From positions 62,001 through 126,000 of the forward strand of contig JAJTUQ010000008.1 of NCBI GenBank assembly GCA_021399445.1: DNA of 64,000 nt, written 5' to 3'. Position numbers and translations under genes: made by a program. The stretch comes from Xylogone sp. PMI_703 (Eukaryota; Ascomycota; Leotiomycetes). The notes below the pieces were generated by a model. It was not told the origin of the DNA. It made no database searches and saw nothing but the letters and a program-made list of their open reading frames with translations. Of this stretch, positions 11,435 through 23,661 are shown piece by piece; position 1 is the first letter of the stretch; every line of letters starts with the position of its first letter.

Positions 11435-13531
11435 GGCTCGCGATGGACGTGCCGGAAATCAGGCGTATTTTTTCTGGGTTTCTGTCCGTTGGGGGAACTT
11501 CTTTGCTGCTGTTGGCTGGAGCAACTTGAGTGGATGCGGAGCAATGGGGGATATTTAACGGAGGTATATCGGAATGTATTGAATGAATTCAGCAAATAAG
11601 TGCTGCTGCTGCTTGCTGCAGCACTGATAATTAAGTAAACACCAGTGTAAGTAAAAACCGGGGGAAGCGAAGTTGATCCCGGGAGAAACAAGGTGGTTTG
11701 CGACGACTGAGCTCCAGAAAAAGAAAACCTACAGTGATACGGGAATGGCAGGTTGATCGAGGCTGGGCTGGGTGGCTTTCCTCCCTGGTTGCCAAATTGA
11801 CATGAGTCCAAGCATCTTCGACTGTGAGATCCTCATGGTGGGGTCGCCTTCGAGTCCAATCGACCGGAAACCAGAACTGAGGGAGAAGACAAATCGGATG
11901 GCATTGTGGCAACTGGTACGATGGCTGCGATTGACCAGTCAGCGTCCCGCGAGGGTATTCTGTTGGCATGAATATTCTGCCCGACTACTGGAAATCTTCC
12001 ACGCCCATTTCTCCTTTCTGCTGGGGGCTGGGGGCGAAAGTGACAGAAGAGGCCAAACGAAAGAGGGCATAGGGCCGATGGGGAAGCATAGCCTGAATCC
12101 CTCGTTGAGCCCTCGCACGCCAAATTGCTCAATACCTCAATGTCTCCGTTGCTCCTGCCCCACATCATCTATACCACAGCAGCCTCATCCGCAATCCCAG
12201 TGCCCCTTCCCGCCTAGCGCCGCCACCAGTTTCAGTACTAGACTCTATATCTTCTTGATGCTGCTGCTGCCGCCACCTTCCTGCGCTCCTGCACCTCCCA
12301 CAACGGCCCTACTCAAGAAAAGGGGGAGGAGCCAATAGCATCCAACACTAATCAACACGGCTCGGGGAACTGGATGAACACGGCCCGGCTAGACTCCATT
12401 CAAAAATGTGGTGCCAGCACGCTTCGGTTTTTAACACGTTGAGGCTCTCGATATCGAAGAGATGTGTGCATGCGTGTGTTGGTGATGTAATGGGTGGTAT
12501 TTTGGGCTTGAGGATTAATTTAAAAAAACCAGAATGAAAGGGGTAAACCGATGAATTGACGTGGGTATACTCCCACAATCTTTGCTCCAACCTAGATCCT
12601 GATGAGCCGCGAAGCGCTGGAGATCTAGGATAAAATAAAAGGTGGCGTGAGTTTTCGTGATAACATACATAAGACCTTTTGATGAGGCTGGCAAATAAAA
12701 CGTGCCATATTGGTTTTCTTGCCGCTTTTGCACATCACATACGGTAGTTTGCTTTTCTTCAGCTCTGACTAATCTGTAGATCGTATGTATATATAGGCTA
12801 TCGGAGCGTGAGGAACTTTTCTGTGAGATGTGAAGAGGTTTTCTAAAATAACGCTAGTGAAAGGTTGTTACGTTTGAAGTTTGTCCTGCTTATCATGTTA
12901 GGCATTCCACATGTTCATATGCAGTGGGTAAGGGGGCCAGACTTCAGAGAAATTGGGGTGTGGATTTGCTTCACGGATAAGCGTTCCTTGCTAGTGCAAA
13001 GCAACTGCATGGCACACATAACATGCATGTGGTTATAGTCAGAGTATTGTTTTAGGGTGGAGAGCTGAGGGAAATATTCTCTCTGCAGTCGCCAATTCCA
13101 TATAATTACCCCTCGTAAACCCCCCGCGCCAAGAAGCTGAAAATGTTGTGCCTTGCTGCAACGGAAGCCACGTTTTATAGTACCTGCACAGAAATCTCGA
13201 TCTTAATGTACATACTACATCATTCCACCCAGTAGGACAATAATGCAAAAAGATCTAGACCCAATTCAATTATCGCCACCTCCACTCTAAAGAGGCCTGT
13301 TGAGAAATTGAGAAGCTTATATTGATTAAGGAGTGAAATCATTACAATCTCAAGAACAGAGTATAGAGTACGCCATTATCCATACTATTCCACATCTCCC
13401 TCCTCTTGACTCCCTTTCAAGCCTAATACTGGCCAAAGACCGAGCACACACCATTTTCCACAGGACTCTAGTTGCCGAAGTAACAATCGAGCTTTTGACT
13501 CATACAGTGTGTGCATCTTACCCGTCACGCG
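11435..13531. other. gene-free stretch upstream of the Zn2Cys6 gene
   Basis: About 2.1 kb without a recognisable gene. It contains an open frame of 188 codons on the plus strand (11772-12338), but its composition is proline/serine/cysteine-rich and has no domain or splice logic. It is best read as 5' UTR and promoter of the minus-strand regulator, plus spacer. CT-rich tracts typical of fungal promoters occur around 12150-12330. Confidence 0.4.
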
Positions 13532-14024
13532 TCATCTGCTCAACGCCCTCGCATTACTAGCCCACAAGTTAACAGAAGCCTTGTATCGCGCGTCACAAGC
13601 GTCCCAACATGCGTCTCTCAAGCCGCTACCGGTGTATACTGGATCAGTATAGGTATTCGTGCTGATGTACATCATGTAGCAGTAGCCCTGATCGTACGAG
13701 CTCTCCAGTTTGTTGCAGGTCACATTTGGCATGCAGATACAATCCAAGGGAGAACCAGGAACGTAGCCCATAAGCGGATTGTTGGCCTGAACACAAGTTT
13801 GAGCTGCAGGTTGAGACGAGAAGTTGAGTTGTTGTAGTCGTTTTCAAGATAGAGGTTGTTGGAGTTGGCAGGACGGTTGTGTTAGGTGCTACTAGATTCT
13901 CCACCGTGTGCATAGTAGAGGTAAGTGAGGCAGATGGCATCGTTGTCGTAGAAGTCACTATTGAACTACGAAACAGATTATCTATTTCCGTTAAAGTAGC
14001 CTGCCAGATATTATATTCAGACAA
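13532..14024 (-). pseudogene. degraded Thr/Ser-rich, Cys-rich ORF
   Basis: Two overlapping minus-strand frames look like parts of one coding region. The upstream part is Thr/Ser-rich (TTTTTQLLVST near its end). The downstream part has CICMPNVTC, then CYMMY and CWDAC, giving regularly placed cysteines as in small secreted fungal proteins. The two are out of frame by one base near 13800-13830, and the upstream part lacks a clear signal peptide. I do not recognise a family. It could also be a spliced gene whose junction I cannot find. Confidence 0.35.
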
Positions 14025-15344
14025 GCATCAGCTACCATCCCTCGCGTCATATCAGTCCTAATGAATAAATCTACAATTTACTAAGACTTCAAAAAGCTGA
14101 GAGACTTTTAAGCAGGATTTACTTCAAATCCACTAGGTCTAAACTCGGAAGCTCGTTGAGTAGGATTCTGGAAAACTCGTTCTTAATTAACTTATAGCGT
14201 TGTCTACAAGAATCATAACACGGGAAGTTTGAGCTAAATCCGATGTCGGTTCACTCTTAAAACGCGTGGCACGAAATAATCCATATAATTACGGTATGCT
14301 AGTTGCATTATATGATGATGATGATGATGATGTTCATTTACGCCGGGGGAGAATCCCATAGGCAGCTATCGAAGATCCGCTAAGCATATTCTAGCAACGT
14401 CCAAACTCGGTACTGAGCCCTACACAGCAATACCCGCAACAATCCAAAGACTCTTCTCTACAAATACATTCTCTGATCCGTAATACTTGTCCATCACCTA
14501 TCCTATCCCCATTCTGTAGCCCGTAGTCCGTAGACAACCAAGACCTCTCTCTTGCACCTAATAATCCTCCACAAATGTCGAGTCGATGCAAAGTAAATCA
14601 TCCCATAATAGACCGAAATAGCTAACCACCCAGATGCCGGCAACTGCATGCGGTGATAGAGGGGTTGTGCTGGATTGAAAATAGGTTAGAGCAGAGAATG
14701 CTAGTCCAGTGATCCGATATAATTGTAACAACCGCACTGGGTACAAAGGTTCCGAGCGTTGAATGTTAAAAGAGCAGTGAAGGAATTCCAAAGGCCTCGA
14801 CCTCTCACTTCGACAATCTGTGTCCTCCTTCTCGGAACACCAGTGCGAAGACCCTCGAGGGCCTATCCTTCATTTTTCCCTGCCGTCCATCTGCGCTCAC
14901 ACTATTGACCTAGGCGTCTCGCATTGTTGTGATCGAACTGAGACTCGCACGTCACGTAGCCTCACCGCCATGTCGTCGCACCGCAATGTTATCGCTCGTT
15001 CTCGCACAAAGTCATCGCAATCGCTGGAGGGGTCGACTCTTCTTAGCTCTGAGAATGCATTCCTAGGTTCCCAGCCTGCACCACGGGGAGGTGAGAGTTG
15101 TCGCAGGCCAGTTGCATTATATTGGGAGATTGGTGATTGTTGTTTTCAGAGGTGGGAGCGGAGGTATTATACCTCCCTTCGAACCGGATCGAATCGGATT
15201 TTTGTGAATCCGAATCCCGACTCATCTCTACGTATTTGATTGGTCCAAATTTCGAACGGATTTGTCAGCAAATCCGAGTCCGCTGATTTGCGTCACATGA
15301 TCTAAACTATTGTCTATCAGAAAAGCGGGTATGTTTATATTTTG
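14025..15344. other. gene-free stretch with (ATG)7 microsatellite
   Basis: No convincing gene. A perfect seven-unit ATG/GAT trinucleotide repeat lies at 14312-14332. Several short open frames on the minus strand (14391-14791) have no domain. Around 15170-15300 the sequence is rich in GAATC/CGGATTTG-like motifs and lies just before the LINE nest. Confidence 0.35.
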
Positions 15345-17845
15345 TGAGGCAGCAAAGTCGAACTCCCACCAGTCCGTGCTGCTAGCTACGAACCTATAGT
15401 TGCAATATTATCATGGAGCCAACGGGAGACAAGCGCGTCGATGGAGCTGTTGATGGCGCTGTCGTCGTTTCGACGGCTGCCCACCGCTCGGGCGACGATG
15501 ACGGGTTGCATCAACAGAATAGAGGACTACCATCAAAATGGATATGAAAACCATCCCACGAGTGTTTACCTGGGTAGGAAGCAAGCCTCCGACCTAGCAG
15601 TGAAGTTTTATTTATCTAGTCGACGTGGAACCGATACCTAAACACTTGATAGGACACCTCTGGGGTACGATGCAAAAATTCTCACCGAACGGTATTCGAG
15701 ATACACGCGTGTCAACAGTCACTCGACGGACCTTTGCACGACCGTCGAAGCTCTCGTTAAACGAAAATATTCGAAGTTCTCGTTAAATGAAAGAAGGTTG
15801 GGAGGCCGCTGGAAGGTTGTTTGCTGTACAAGGCGGCAGAGGGAATTCTAGAGGGACGACTCATATTGTAACAGCTCCCCGGATTCGAGGGATCTCCGGT
15901 GCATTGAGCAGATGAACTTTACTGCAGAGGCAGGCCCGAGGACGTGTGACGACTACATACGACGGCCTGAGAGCGATGTACCAGCGGACTGGACTACGGG
16001 CTAAGCAGGATATTGGAGTACGGGCATAGCAGGCTGGAAGTAGGAGGGAAAAGGTTTGCTCTACTTTGGTGAGTGGAGGGAAAATCGTGCGTATATTGCC
16101 TGGCTAGGAATATATGTTGCGTAACTCCTGCGAGACGCGGTCAGCCCTGCTGTGAGGAGAGATCTAGCAGGGTAACGGGAAATAGCAGACTTGCTGCGAG
16201 GCGTGGTATATAATGGCAGCGACTGGCCAGCGAAGAGTTGGCATGACACTGTCTATATGGCCCGAGAGGACGGATGCGCGTGTCGGTCTGTAGATAGAGC
16301 ATAGGTCAGTTGGCATGGTTGTGTTGATATAGGCTTAAGGAGCAAACAGGGCAGAGGACGTGAGGGTTGGTTGTTCTCGCGGGCCAACCTTTCGAATCAG
16401 CGGACAGTGAACCTGATGGCAATAGCCTTGATCACTGAGGGAAAGCGTGGTAGGGAGGTTGTTGGCCCTACTTGTATTGTAGCTTGTCAAGTAGATTGCA
16501 ATACAATTCTGTGCCTGCCGACACACGACTACGATCGATCCTACAATCGGTATACACATGGGTTGTGAGATAGGACACCCTTGGGGGGCTTTTGGGCTGC
16601 TCTGTTGGAAGGAGGAGAGAACAAACGTCAGGATGGACCGCAAGAAGTGCGAATGATATACTCAACATGCCCGAATCCACACAGAGAACGACAAAACACT
16701 TTGGTTAGTAGGAGGGATAACACTGTGTTGCTTGGCTGTTCTGGGTACAGATGGAATACGGACGGATGAACTTCTGCTAGACATGGTCGGCCTGTACGAG
16801 AGATCTGGCAAGGTAACGCGAAACAGGACTGACAACCTGCGAGGCGTGGCATATAATGGAAGCGACGGAAGACTGGGTGGGCGGACTGCAGTTACGACAC
16901 TTTCTATATGGCTTGAGAGGACGGACGCGCGTGTCGGTCTACCAGAAGAATAGAATCTTAAAGATGGCCGTCGAGGATGGAATCTTTAAGTTGGCTATGG
17001 AGGTAGGCGTAAGGTGCAAACTGGTATTGACTTGCGAACCGGCTGTGCCCCGTCACAAAATCTAGAGGTGACGGATCGAAGGAGATGCAAGGTAGAGGGT
17101 CTATGTAGGTATACATGTGCTCGCTTCTATGATGTATTATCTGGCTAGAGAATACAAATCAATATTTGCTCAACAAGAAGCACGCAAGGATATTGGCACA
17201 GCTACGGACAGGGAAGAGCAGGTTAAACAGTTACCTCTTCAGAATCAAGGCAACGGAAACAGATATGTGCACATGCGGGCAAACGAAAGAAACAGTAGAA
17301 CACTTTCTATTTAGGTGTAGACAGCGGGAATCACAGAGACGACCGATGATGCAAAAGGCGGGAGAGAAAGCCGGGAATCTGGCATACCACCTGGGTGGGA
17401 AAGCAGAGAAGGAGAAGAATTGGAGCCCCAATATCGAAATGGTGAACACAACGATCGAATATGCGATAGCCACAAAGCGTTTGAACTATGAACCAACGAC
17501 CGGATACAACAATATGTAAGCACAACCACAATCAAACATTACAACCCCGATAACACACCCCACAACCTCTACAGATAGGCCTTCGATGCAACCACCGAGA
17601 ATAGCACGTTGTACGACTGGAGAAAGGCCTCCAAGCACACCTATCGACACATAATAATGCGGGGAAACCGACGAGTTAGAATATATATAGATTGGTAACC
17701 AATAACGAGATATGAAAACGCATAACATGGGCTGGTGCGAGGGAGGAGTTATTTGTATGGAATTGTATTAGATAGAAGCGTAGTACTAGTGCCCTTTTAG
17801 GCTTAGCCGGGCGGAATAGAACTTCTTCTTCATCATCATCATAGG
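15345..17845 (+). mobile_element. LINE (non-LTR retrotransposon), copy A, decayed
   Basis: The start (GCAGCAAAGTCGAACTCCCA near 15352) is shared with a second copy at 17848. A plus-strand ATG near 15413 opens a frame (MEPTGDKRVDGAV) resembling the start of an ORF1. The 3' part encodes the typical LINE C-terminus (17166-17519). The element ends in TCTTCTTCATCATCATCAT at 17823-17841, a simple-repeat tail typical of LINE 3' ends. The length is only about 2.5 kb and the frames are broken, so most of the reverse transcriptase region is missing. An internal block around 16060-16330 recurs around 16690-16950. Confidence 0.7.
17166..17519 (+). pseudogene. C-terminal fragment of LINE ORF2 (copy A)
   Basis: A 117-codon frame begins LNKKHARILAQLRTGKSRLN (position 2 onward) and contains CTCGQTKETVEHFLFRC. 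This is the His/Cys block found after the RNase H domain at the end of fungal Tad1-like LINE polyproteins. The reverse transcriptase upstream is absent from this copy. The frame ends at a TAA followed by 3' UTR and the TCA-rich tail. Confidence 0.65.
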
Positions 17846-19042
17846 CCAGCAAAGTCGAACTCCCACCTGTACGTGGTGCTGGCTACGAACCTATAATCAC
17901 AATGATTATAGAGCCAACGGGAGACCAGCGCAATCGATGGAGGAGTTGGTGGCGTTGTGGTTGTCTCGACGGTTGGTCCCCGGTCGGGCGACGACGACGA
18001 TCTGCATCAACAAAACAGAGGACTACCATCAAAAATGGGTTTTGAAAACCATCCGACAGACGTTTACCTGCGTCGGAAACAGGCCGTCGTCTTTAGACGA
18101 CATATTACTGTCTGTAGACGACGTGGAACTATGGCCTAAACGTCTGACAGGACACCTCTGGGGTAACGATGCAAAATTTTCACTTGACGGTATTCGCGAC
18201 ACACGCGTGTCAACAGTCACCCGACAGAGCTTCGCACACTCGCCGAAGCTCTCGTTAATCGAAAATATTCGAAGCTCTCGTTAAATGAAAGCAGCTGGGG
18301 AGGAACCTGGGAGTCGCTGGTTGGACGAAGCGGCAGAGGGAATTCTAGACGGACGACTCACATTACAACAGCTCCCTCAAAGGGATCCCCGGTGTATCGA
18401 GCGGATGAACTCTACTGCAGAGGCAGGCCCGAGGACGTACGACGACTACATTCAGTGACCCGGCGGCGACAAACCAGTGGACTGGACTACGGGCAAAGCA
18501 GGATACTGGAATACGGGCAAAGCAGGATGTTGGAGAACGGGCACAGCAGACAAGTGAGTTAAGGGAAAAGGTTTGCACTACTTTGGTTAGTAGGAGGGAA
18601 AAGCATGTATATATTGCTTGGCTAGGGATATATACTACGTAACTCCTGCGAGACACGGTCGGCCCTGTTGTGAGGAGAGATCTGGCAGGGTAACGCGAAA
18701 CAGCAGACTTGCTGCGAGGCGTGGTATATAATGGCAGCGACTGGCCAGCGTAAGGCTGGCGTGACACTGTCTATATAGCCTGAGAGGACGGACGCGCGTG
18801 TCGGTCTATAAAAAGAGTATATAGGGCGGTTGGCATGGTGTACTGATATAGGCTTAAGGAGCAAACAGGGCAGAGGGCGTGAGGGTTAGTTTTTGCTCCT
18901 GGGCTAACCCTTCGAATCGGCAAAAGTCCTGATCTATTGAGAGAACGGTGAGCTGAGGGAAAGCGTGGTAAGGAGGTTGCTGGCCTTACTTGTATTGTAG
19001 CTAGTTATTAGATTGCAATACAATTCTGTACCTGCCTTAAGT
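17846..19042 (+). mobile_element. LINE copy C, 5' part, truncated by another LINE
   Basis: This segment repeats the first 1.2 kb of copy A in the same orientation (15352-16530 against 17848-19032). Shared stretches include GAGGACTACCATCAAAA, GGCAGAGGGAATTCTAGA and AGGCGTGGTATATAATGGCA. It starts directly after the simple-repeat tail of copy A, giving a head-to-tail arrangement. It stops at CCTGCC (19034-19039), where copy A continues with GACACACGAC but this copy switches to an unrelated LINE reverse transcriptase. Confidence 0.7.
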
Positions 19043-20613
19043 GGCTCGGAGTCCTCTTCGACAAGAAGCTGACCTTCAGGCATCATGCCCTTACACAAGC
19101 ATCCAAAGCCCTCAAAACAGCTAAAGCTCTCTCCGCTCTCGGCAACACACTTCAAGGCGTTCCCTCCATGCTTACACGACAAGTCATAGAAGCATGTGTT
19201 CTCTCTGTTGCTTACTTTGCAGCGGAGACGTGGTGGCCAGGCCGTAAGAGGCAGACACATAACGGGTTCACCTCAAATCAAGTGGACCGACTAATTGAGA
19301 AGCTTGAAAAAGTAACTCTATCCTCAGCCAGATCCATTCTTCCCGTGTTTTCTACCACTCCCTCCTCAGTGCTACTCCGAGAATCAGGACTCTCACCCTC
19401 AGAACTCAAACTGGATGAAATAGCGCTACGTGCTACAGTTCGAATTCGACGGCTCGACCCCCAACATCCCCTTCGAACACGTGCATATGCCATTCAAGGA
19501 TCCCTTATACCAACACGAAGAAGCCGAGTCCCAACCCGTTTCGCAAGAAGGTTTCTTTCCTTACCTCCTTCAGAACAGCTCGATATGCTTGCCTCGCCCC
19601 CTTGGTTCGTAGCAGAAAGCCAGGAAGAAGCAGAGAAAAGGATAGGAGCCCCGGACCCTACCCTTACCAAAGAACAACGCGCTTCTGTATTTACTCACTT
19701 TATACATCACATCCCGGCAAACGACATAATAGTATACACAGATGGTTCAAAGCTTCAAAATGGCAACGCAGGAGCAGGCTATGCTATTTCACAATTTGGG
19801 GTCACACACCAAGAGTCTTACCCTCTTGGTCCTAGTGCTGAAATCTTTGACGCAGAAGCTATTGCCGCGTTACTTGGTGTAAGGGCAGCCCTCCTACACC
19901 CCTTAAACCGACATGCAAAAGACGTTTGGGTCTGCCTCGACAACCCTGAAGTTGCACTACGCCTTCTCTCTCCTTCGCCCGCCACCTCACAGTCTGTTTT
20001 TGCTTCCTTCATAAAAGCAAGAAAGGCTTGGAAGAGAAGAGACCATACTTCATCAGCCGGAGACATATATATCCGCTGGGTGCCAGGTCACGCAGATGTT
20101 CCTGGAAATGAGCTAGCAAATATAGAGGCCTGTAAGGGCTCCTCTCAGCTCCCTAGTTTCCCCCTCCCTCTCTCTTTTGCTTCCTTAAAGAGATGGCAAG
20201 CCCTACAAACTACAAACGCACGCGCTAAGTGGTGGGCAACAGCAGCACACAAGAATTATCAACTTCTATTGATCAACACAGCCCCTGTTCTTCCAAAGGA
20301 GCTACGGCTCCCTAGGAGGGAACTAGGCCGGATCCTAGCAGCTAGATCGAACCACGGCGATTTTAAGGACTATCACGAAAGGTTTAACCATACAGAGGCC
20401 GAACTGTATTGCTCCTGCGGCTCTCCAAAATCACGATTCCACTTCTTCTTTTGCAGGATTGCTCGGAGGCGCGCTAGTCGCCCTCAAGGGCCTCCCTCTA
20501 CCCTTATACCGCAGCTCCTTGGCACTGGCGAAGGTATTTCTTTACTATTAGAGTGGTGGCGTAAAACCCACTTCTACGAGGACACTTGTCCTTACCGAAA
20601 GCTAGCCTGCTAG
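19043..20613 (+). CDS. partial LINE ORF2: RT C-terminus plus RNase H
   Basis: An uninterrupted frame of about 520 codons, with an internal ATG at 19168, ends at TAG 20611. It covers the end of the reverse transcriptase/thumb region (LTRQVIEACVLSVAYFAAET). It is followed by an RNase H domain with IVYTDGSKLQNGNAGAGYAI, the acidic SAEIFDAEAIAALLG segment and WVPGHADVPGNELAN. The C-terminus has CSCGSPKSRFHFFF, a LINE Cys/His block. The absence of stops suggests a fairly young or RIP-escaped insertion. The 5' truncation means it cannot move on its own. Confidence 0.85.
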
Positions 20614-20925
20614 CAAAATCTCTTTATGTGTTATACACAGGATTATTTTCTTTGTCTTGGAATCTAATGTGGGTGTGAGCGCCACGGGGAGCAGGAGGGC
20701 TAGAGCATAGAGGAGGGCTCTGTGCTGATCTCGGTTTAAATACCTGCCTTTCTAATACTTGCTGTTAAGGAATAACGCAAGTATCTATGTACTTACAAGG
20801 TCATTGACCTCTGGTTTCTAGGAGTATACTCCTAGCGTCCTATCTTCGATTTCGGAGGCTCTTAGAGCAACTCAGACGTTAAATATTATCAATCAATCAA
20901 TCAAGCAATCATCATTAAAACAACA
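19043..20925 (+). mobile_element. 5'-truncated LINE of a second lineage
   Basis: The element starts abruptly inside a reverse-transcriptase frame (WLGVLFDKKLTFRHHAL from 19043). It runs through an RNase H domain and a 3' UTR, and ends in ATCAATCAATCAATCAAGCA at 20890-20909. Abrupt 5' truncation and a short tandem-repeat tail are standard for target-primed reverse transcription. It interrupts LINE copy C on the left and abuts a MULE relic on the right. Confidence 0.8.
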
Positions 20926-21408
20926 ACCTTTTCATACTCTACCAAGGAGAGTGGTTCGTTCTTGTGACACCTTGGATACTTGTTTGTGTTGTTTTGTGTG
21001 TACTCCCTGTCGCTCAGTTCTCCTCTCGCTCACTCTAGCCCGCGTTACTGTTACGCTCACACTATCGCTCTCACAGTATGCTATGGCAGGACCAGGTGAA
21101 TGGTTATGACCGGGTTCTAACACTTTGAGCCTCCAATTGTTACCTTTTAGTGTAGCAGCCATCTTCATCTTGCAATTACACTTCTTGGAGCTTCCTTTAC
21201 GTTGTTTAGAAGTGTGAACTTCACTTCTTTTGCCTTTGGACTGATAGTTCCCAAATCGAGCACATGTGGAAACTACTCTATGGTCAGTACTATCGCGTTT
21301 AACAAAGGCATAGCCGTTGGTACGGCCCCAGCCTTGAATTAAAGCTTCCAAAGCTTTCAGATCAGGGTGTAAACCTTCTGAGGGAGCGGGACCATCTCAA
21401 GATTCCAT
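20926..21408 (-). pseudogene. MULE transposase N-terminus (FAR1-like), relic 1
   Basis: The minus-strand frame contains a FAR1-like DNA-binding region (GYAFVKRDSTDHRVV, YQSKGKRSEVH, KCNCKMKMAATLKGNNW, VLEPGHNHSPGP). It matches the N-termini of the MULE transposases at 44.9 and 55.3 kb. The presumed ATG (21408-21406) is followed two codons later by TGA (21399-21397). The region is cut at its 3' side, next to the LINE tail at about 20925. Upstream (21420-21660) is MULE 5' flank with two AGTGGATTTA motifs. It cannot produce a transposase. Confidence 0.75.
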
Positions 21409-21742
21409 TTTGGAGCTGAAATAAAGTGGTGAAGGTGGTTAAAGGCCTTCAATTGCAATGAATACAGCTATCTACATAACAATTACATTGCATTATTAGT
21501 GTGCTCTGAGCTTCCTGTAGGTTTCAGTTCTATATGCCTCTACCTAAGCGTATATCCGGATTACTAACAAATTATATAGGTCAAAGTTTGCCGAGTAGTC
21601 ACCGATACCGACCGGTCGCTAGTGGATTTAGGTCAACTAGAAAGTGGATTTAATTCTGGCCATGCAAATATGGTATTTCGGAATAACCCGAAGAGGGGGA
21701 GATGGGCAATTTCAACAAATAATCGTAGGCTCTTATACAAAC

Positions 21743-23661
21743 TTATTTGCCTAGAGCTTCGCCTATGATCTCAGCAAGTGCAAGAACCTTCTCCTCCTGG
21801 TAGCGTCTGCCAACTAACTGCACAGCCACATGAGCGCCATCATATATCTCAGCGTCATCTGTGACCAACCGAATCAGCACATGTTCACGACACCATCGTA
21901 TAAGGTGTTTGGGACGTCATTATCACAGAGCCATAGAAAAGACCGCAAAAGAGTAGAATAAAGAGTTAGGAATGGTTAAACTCACAAGATTCCCAAACTT
22001 TCCTGTCTTCTTCGCTTAACGGTCTATATGTCTCGTCGCGTAGGTCTACTGTTTTATCCGCCAGTGTGACAGGAATGACGGCGGTTGTGTAATCAAGCAG
22101 GTTGGTAATGGTCGAGTAGCCATAATAATCATAACGGCCCGGCCTGGCAGCCGCAAAAGGGGCTACAGGTGCAAGCCATGCATCAATTGGCCGGCCAGTT
22201 CCCGTGATGCCACTGGTACTATTCCAGAAGTCCAAGTACTCTTTCTGGTACTCTCGCTTTTCGACATTGGTGGTCGCAATCTGGGAGGCGTTATATTGTG
22301 GCTTACTACGGGTCTCTCCATACAACCCCGCAATTTGCGTTGAGATTTTCTCGCCAGATAGCTCGAAATTATCATGCACGTCTGCCCCACCATCATACAG
22401 CATAGCTTTGAACTGTGAAGATTTAGCAGATGCCCTCTGGATTAAGCAAGATGACAAAATTTACCAGTATCTCTGTCGCTCTAGCATGTGCTGGCGGCTG
22501 CCACTCAATAACTTTATATCCAAGCCCTTCGATCTGAACTTTCACGATATCCAAGGCGCGCTTGACGGGTGGATGAGGTGTCACTACTCCGTCATGTGCC
22601 AGAATGCCGAACGTGAGCCCTCGGCCTTTTGCCAATTTAAAAACTTCCTTCTTGATCTCATCTCGCCATGGTATCTCCACAACCAGTGGATCGTGGAGCC
22701 ATGGTTGTTGACTTAACAGACTTTTCGTCACCAGCCTGAGCCCGCCAGCAGACGTAGCCAAAGGGCCTACAGCGGACAACACAGTGTTCTGCCCATCCAT
22801 ACTGGTGGCCATGCCCTCGTATGGTAATCGACCAGTACTTGGTTTGAGGCCATAGAGACCATTAAATGCAGCAGGCATTCTGATACTGCCAGCAATGTCA
22901 GTGCCAAAGCCCACGGCACTGCCCTTCAGGCCAATCAGAGCACCTTCGCCACCAGAGCTACCACCAGCAGTGAGATGACGATTCTTCGGATTAGTTGTGT
23001 AGCCAATGATGTTGTTGATTGTCTCACCAGACATTAGCGTATGCGGCACACTTGTTTTAACGTACAGTACGGCGCCAAGAGCCCTCAGCTCTCGTACCAT
23101 CTCGCTCTCAAATGTCTTCTCCTTACCAGTACGTTTCTTGCCTTCAAAAGTGCCAATCCAGCCCACATACCCCATTGTCGTCTCAACGTCACGAACGTGA
23201 AATTGGTCTTTCAAACTCACAGGCAGGCCGTGAAGGGGGCCGACTGGTTTCTGGTGCTTGGTGAAGTATTCATCAAGTTTCTCTGCATCAGCAAAGGCTG
23301 CATCGAAGAATATCTCGTGCAAGCATGAGACCTGGCACGTGGTTAGCTAGAAAGAGCATACAAGAGGAGCTGATTGATGTACCATCTGATGAGCCAACGC
23401 AGCCCTATGGCAGAAGGCCTCAGCCACCTCTCTGGCTGTCCATGCCCCTGTGGTGGTCCTTGCGACAATACCGACAGCGTCTGTCTCCGTGATTTCGATC
23501 TCCCTTGCTGACAGGAACCGCCGAATGTAGTCTGTCACGTCTCGTTGCTCATCTACGGATGGAAGTGGGGCCGGTAATAGCCACTTCTGGGGTATCAACT
23601 CGTTGATAGCATCTGCCTTGCTTTGCGCGAGAGCCTTCCAATCTGACATTTCGTAAGGCAC
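21743..23661 (-). CDS. amidase-signature enzyme (acetamidase-like)
   Basis: Four exons, 23661-23383, 23331-22465, 22412-21986 and 21858-21743, total 1689 nt (562 residues), with introns of 51, 52 and 127 nt. The amidase-signature triad is visible: Lys in VSLKDQF, the cis-Ser in TAGGSSGGEGALI and the nucleophile Ser in GTDIAGSIRMPA. The order and spacing are as in fungal acetamidases (about 550 residues). The last intron joins WES to YDAEIYDGAHVAVQLVGRR, restoring the conserved C-terminus that ends ALAEIIGEALGK. The enzyme hydrolyses an amide to a carboxylate plus ammonia, in the cytosol (no signal peptide). The substrate is not fixed by the sequence; acetamide or another small amide is the usual case. 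No defects seen. Confidence 0.9.

Noticed and set aside
11772..12338. 188-codon plus-strand frame upstream of the Zn2Cys6 gene
   Set aside because: No domain, biased Pro/Ser/Cys composition, lies in the expected promoter and leader of the minus-strand gene.
14391..15239. Several 60-140 codon frames on both strands
   Set aside because: No recognisable motif, no plausible exon joining, composition like non-coding DNA.
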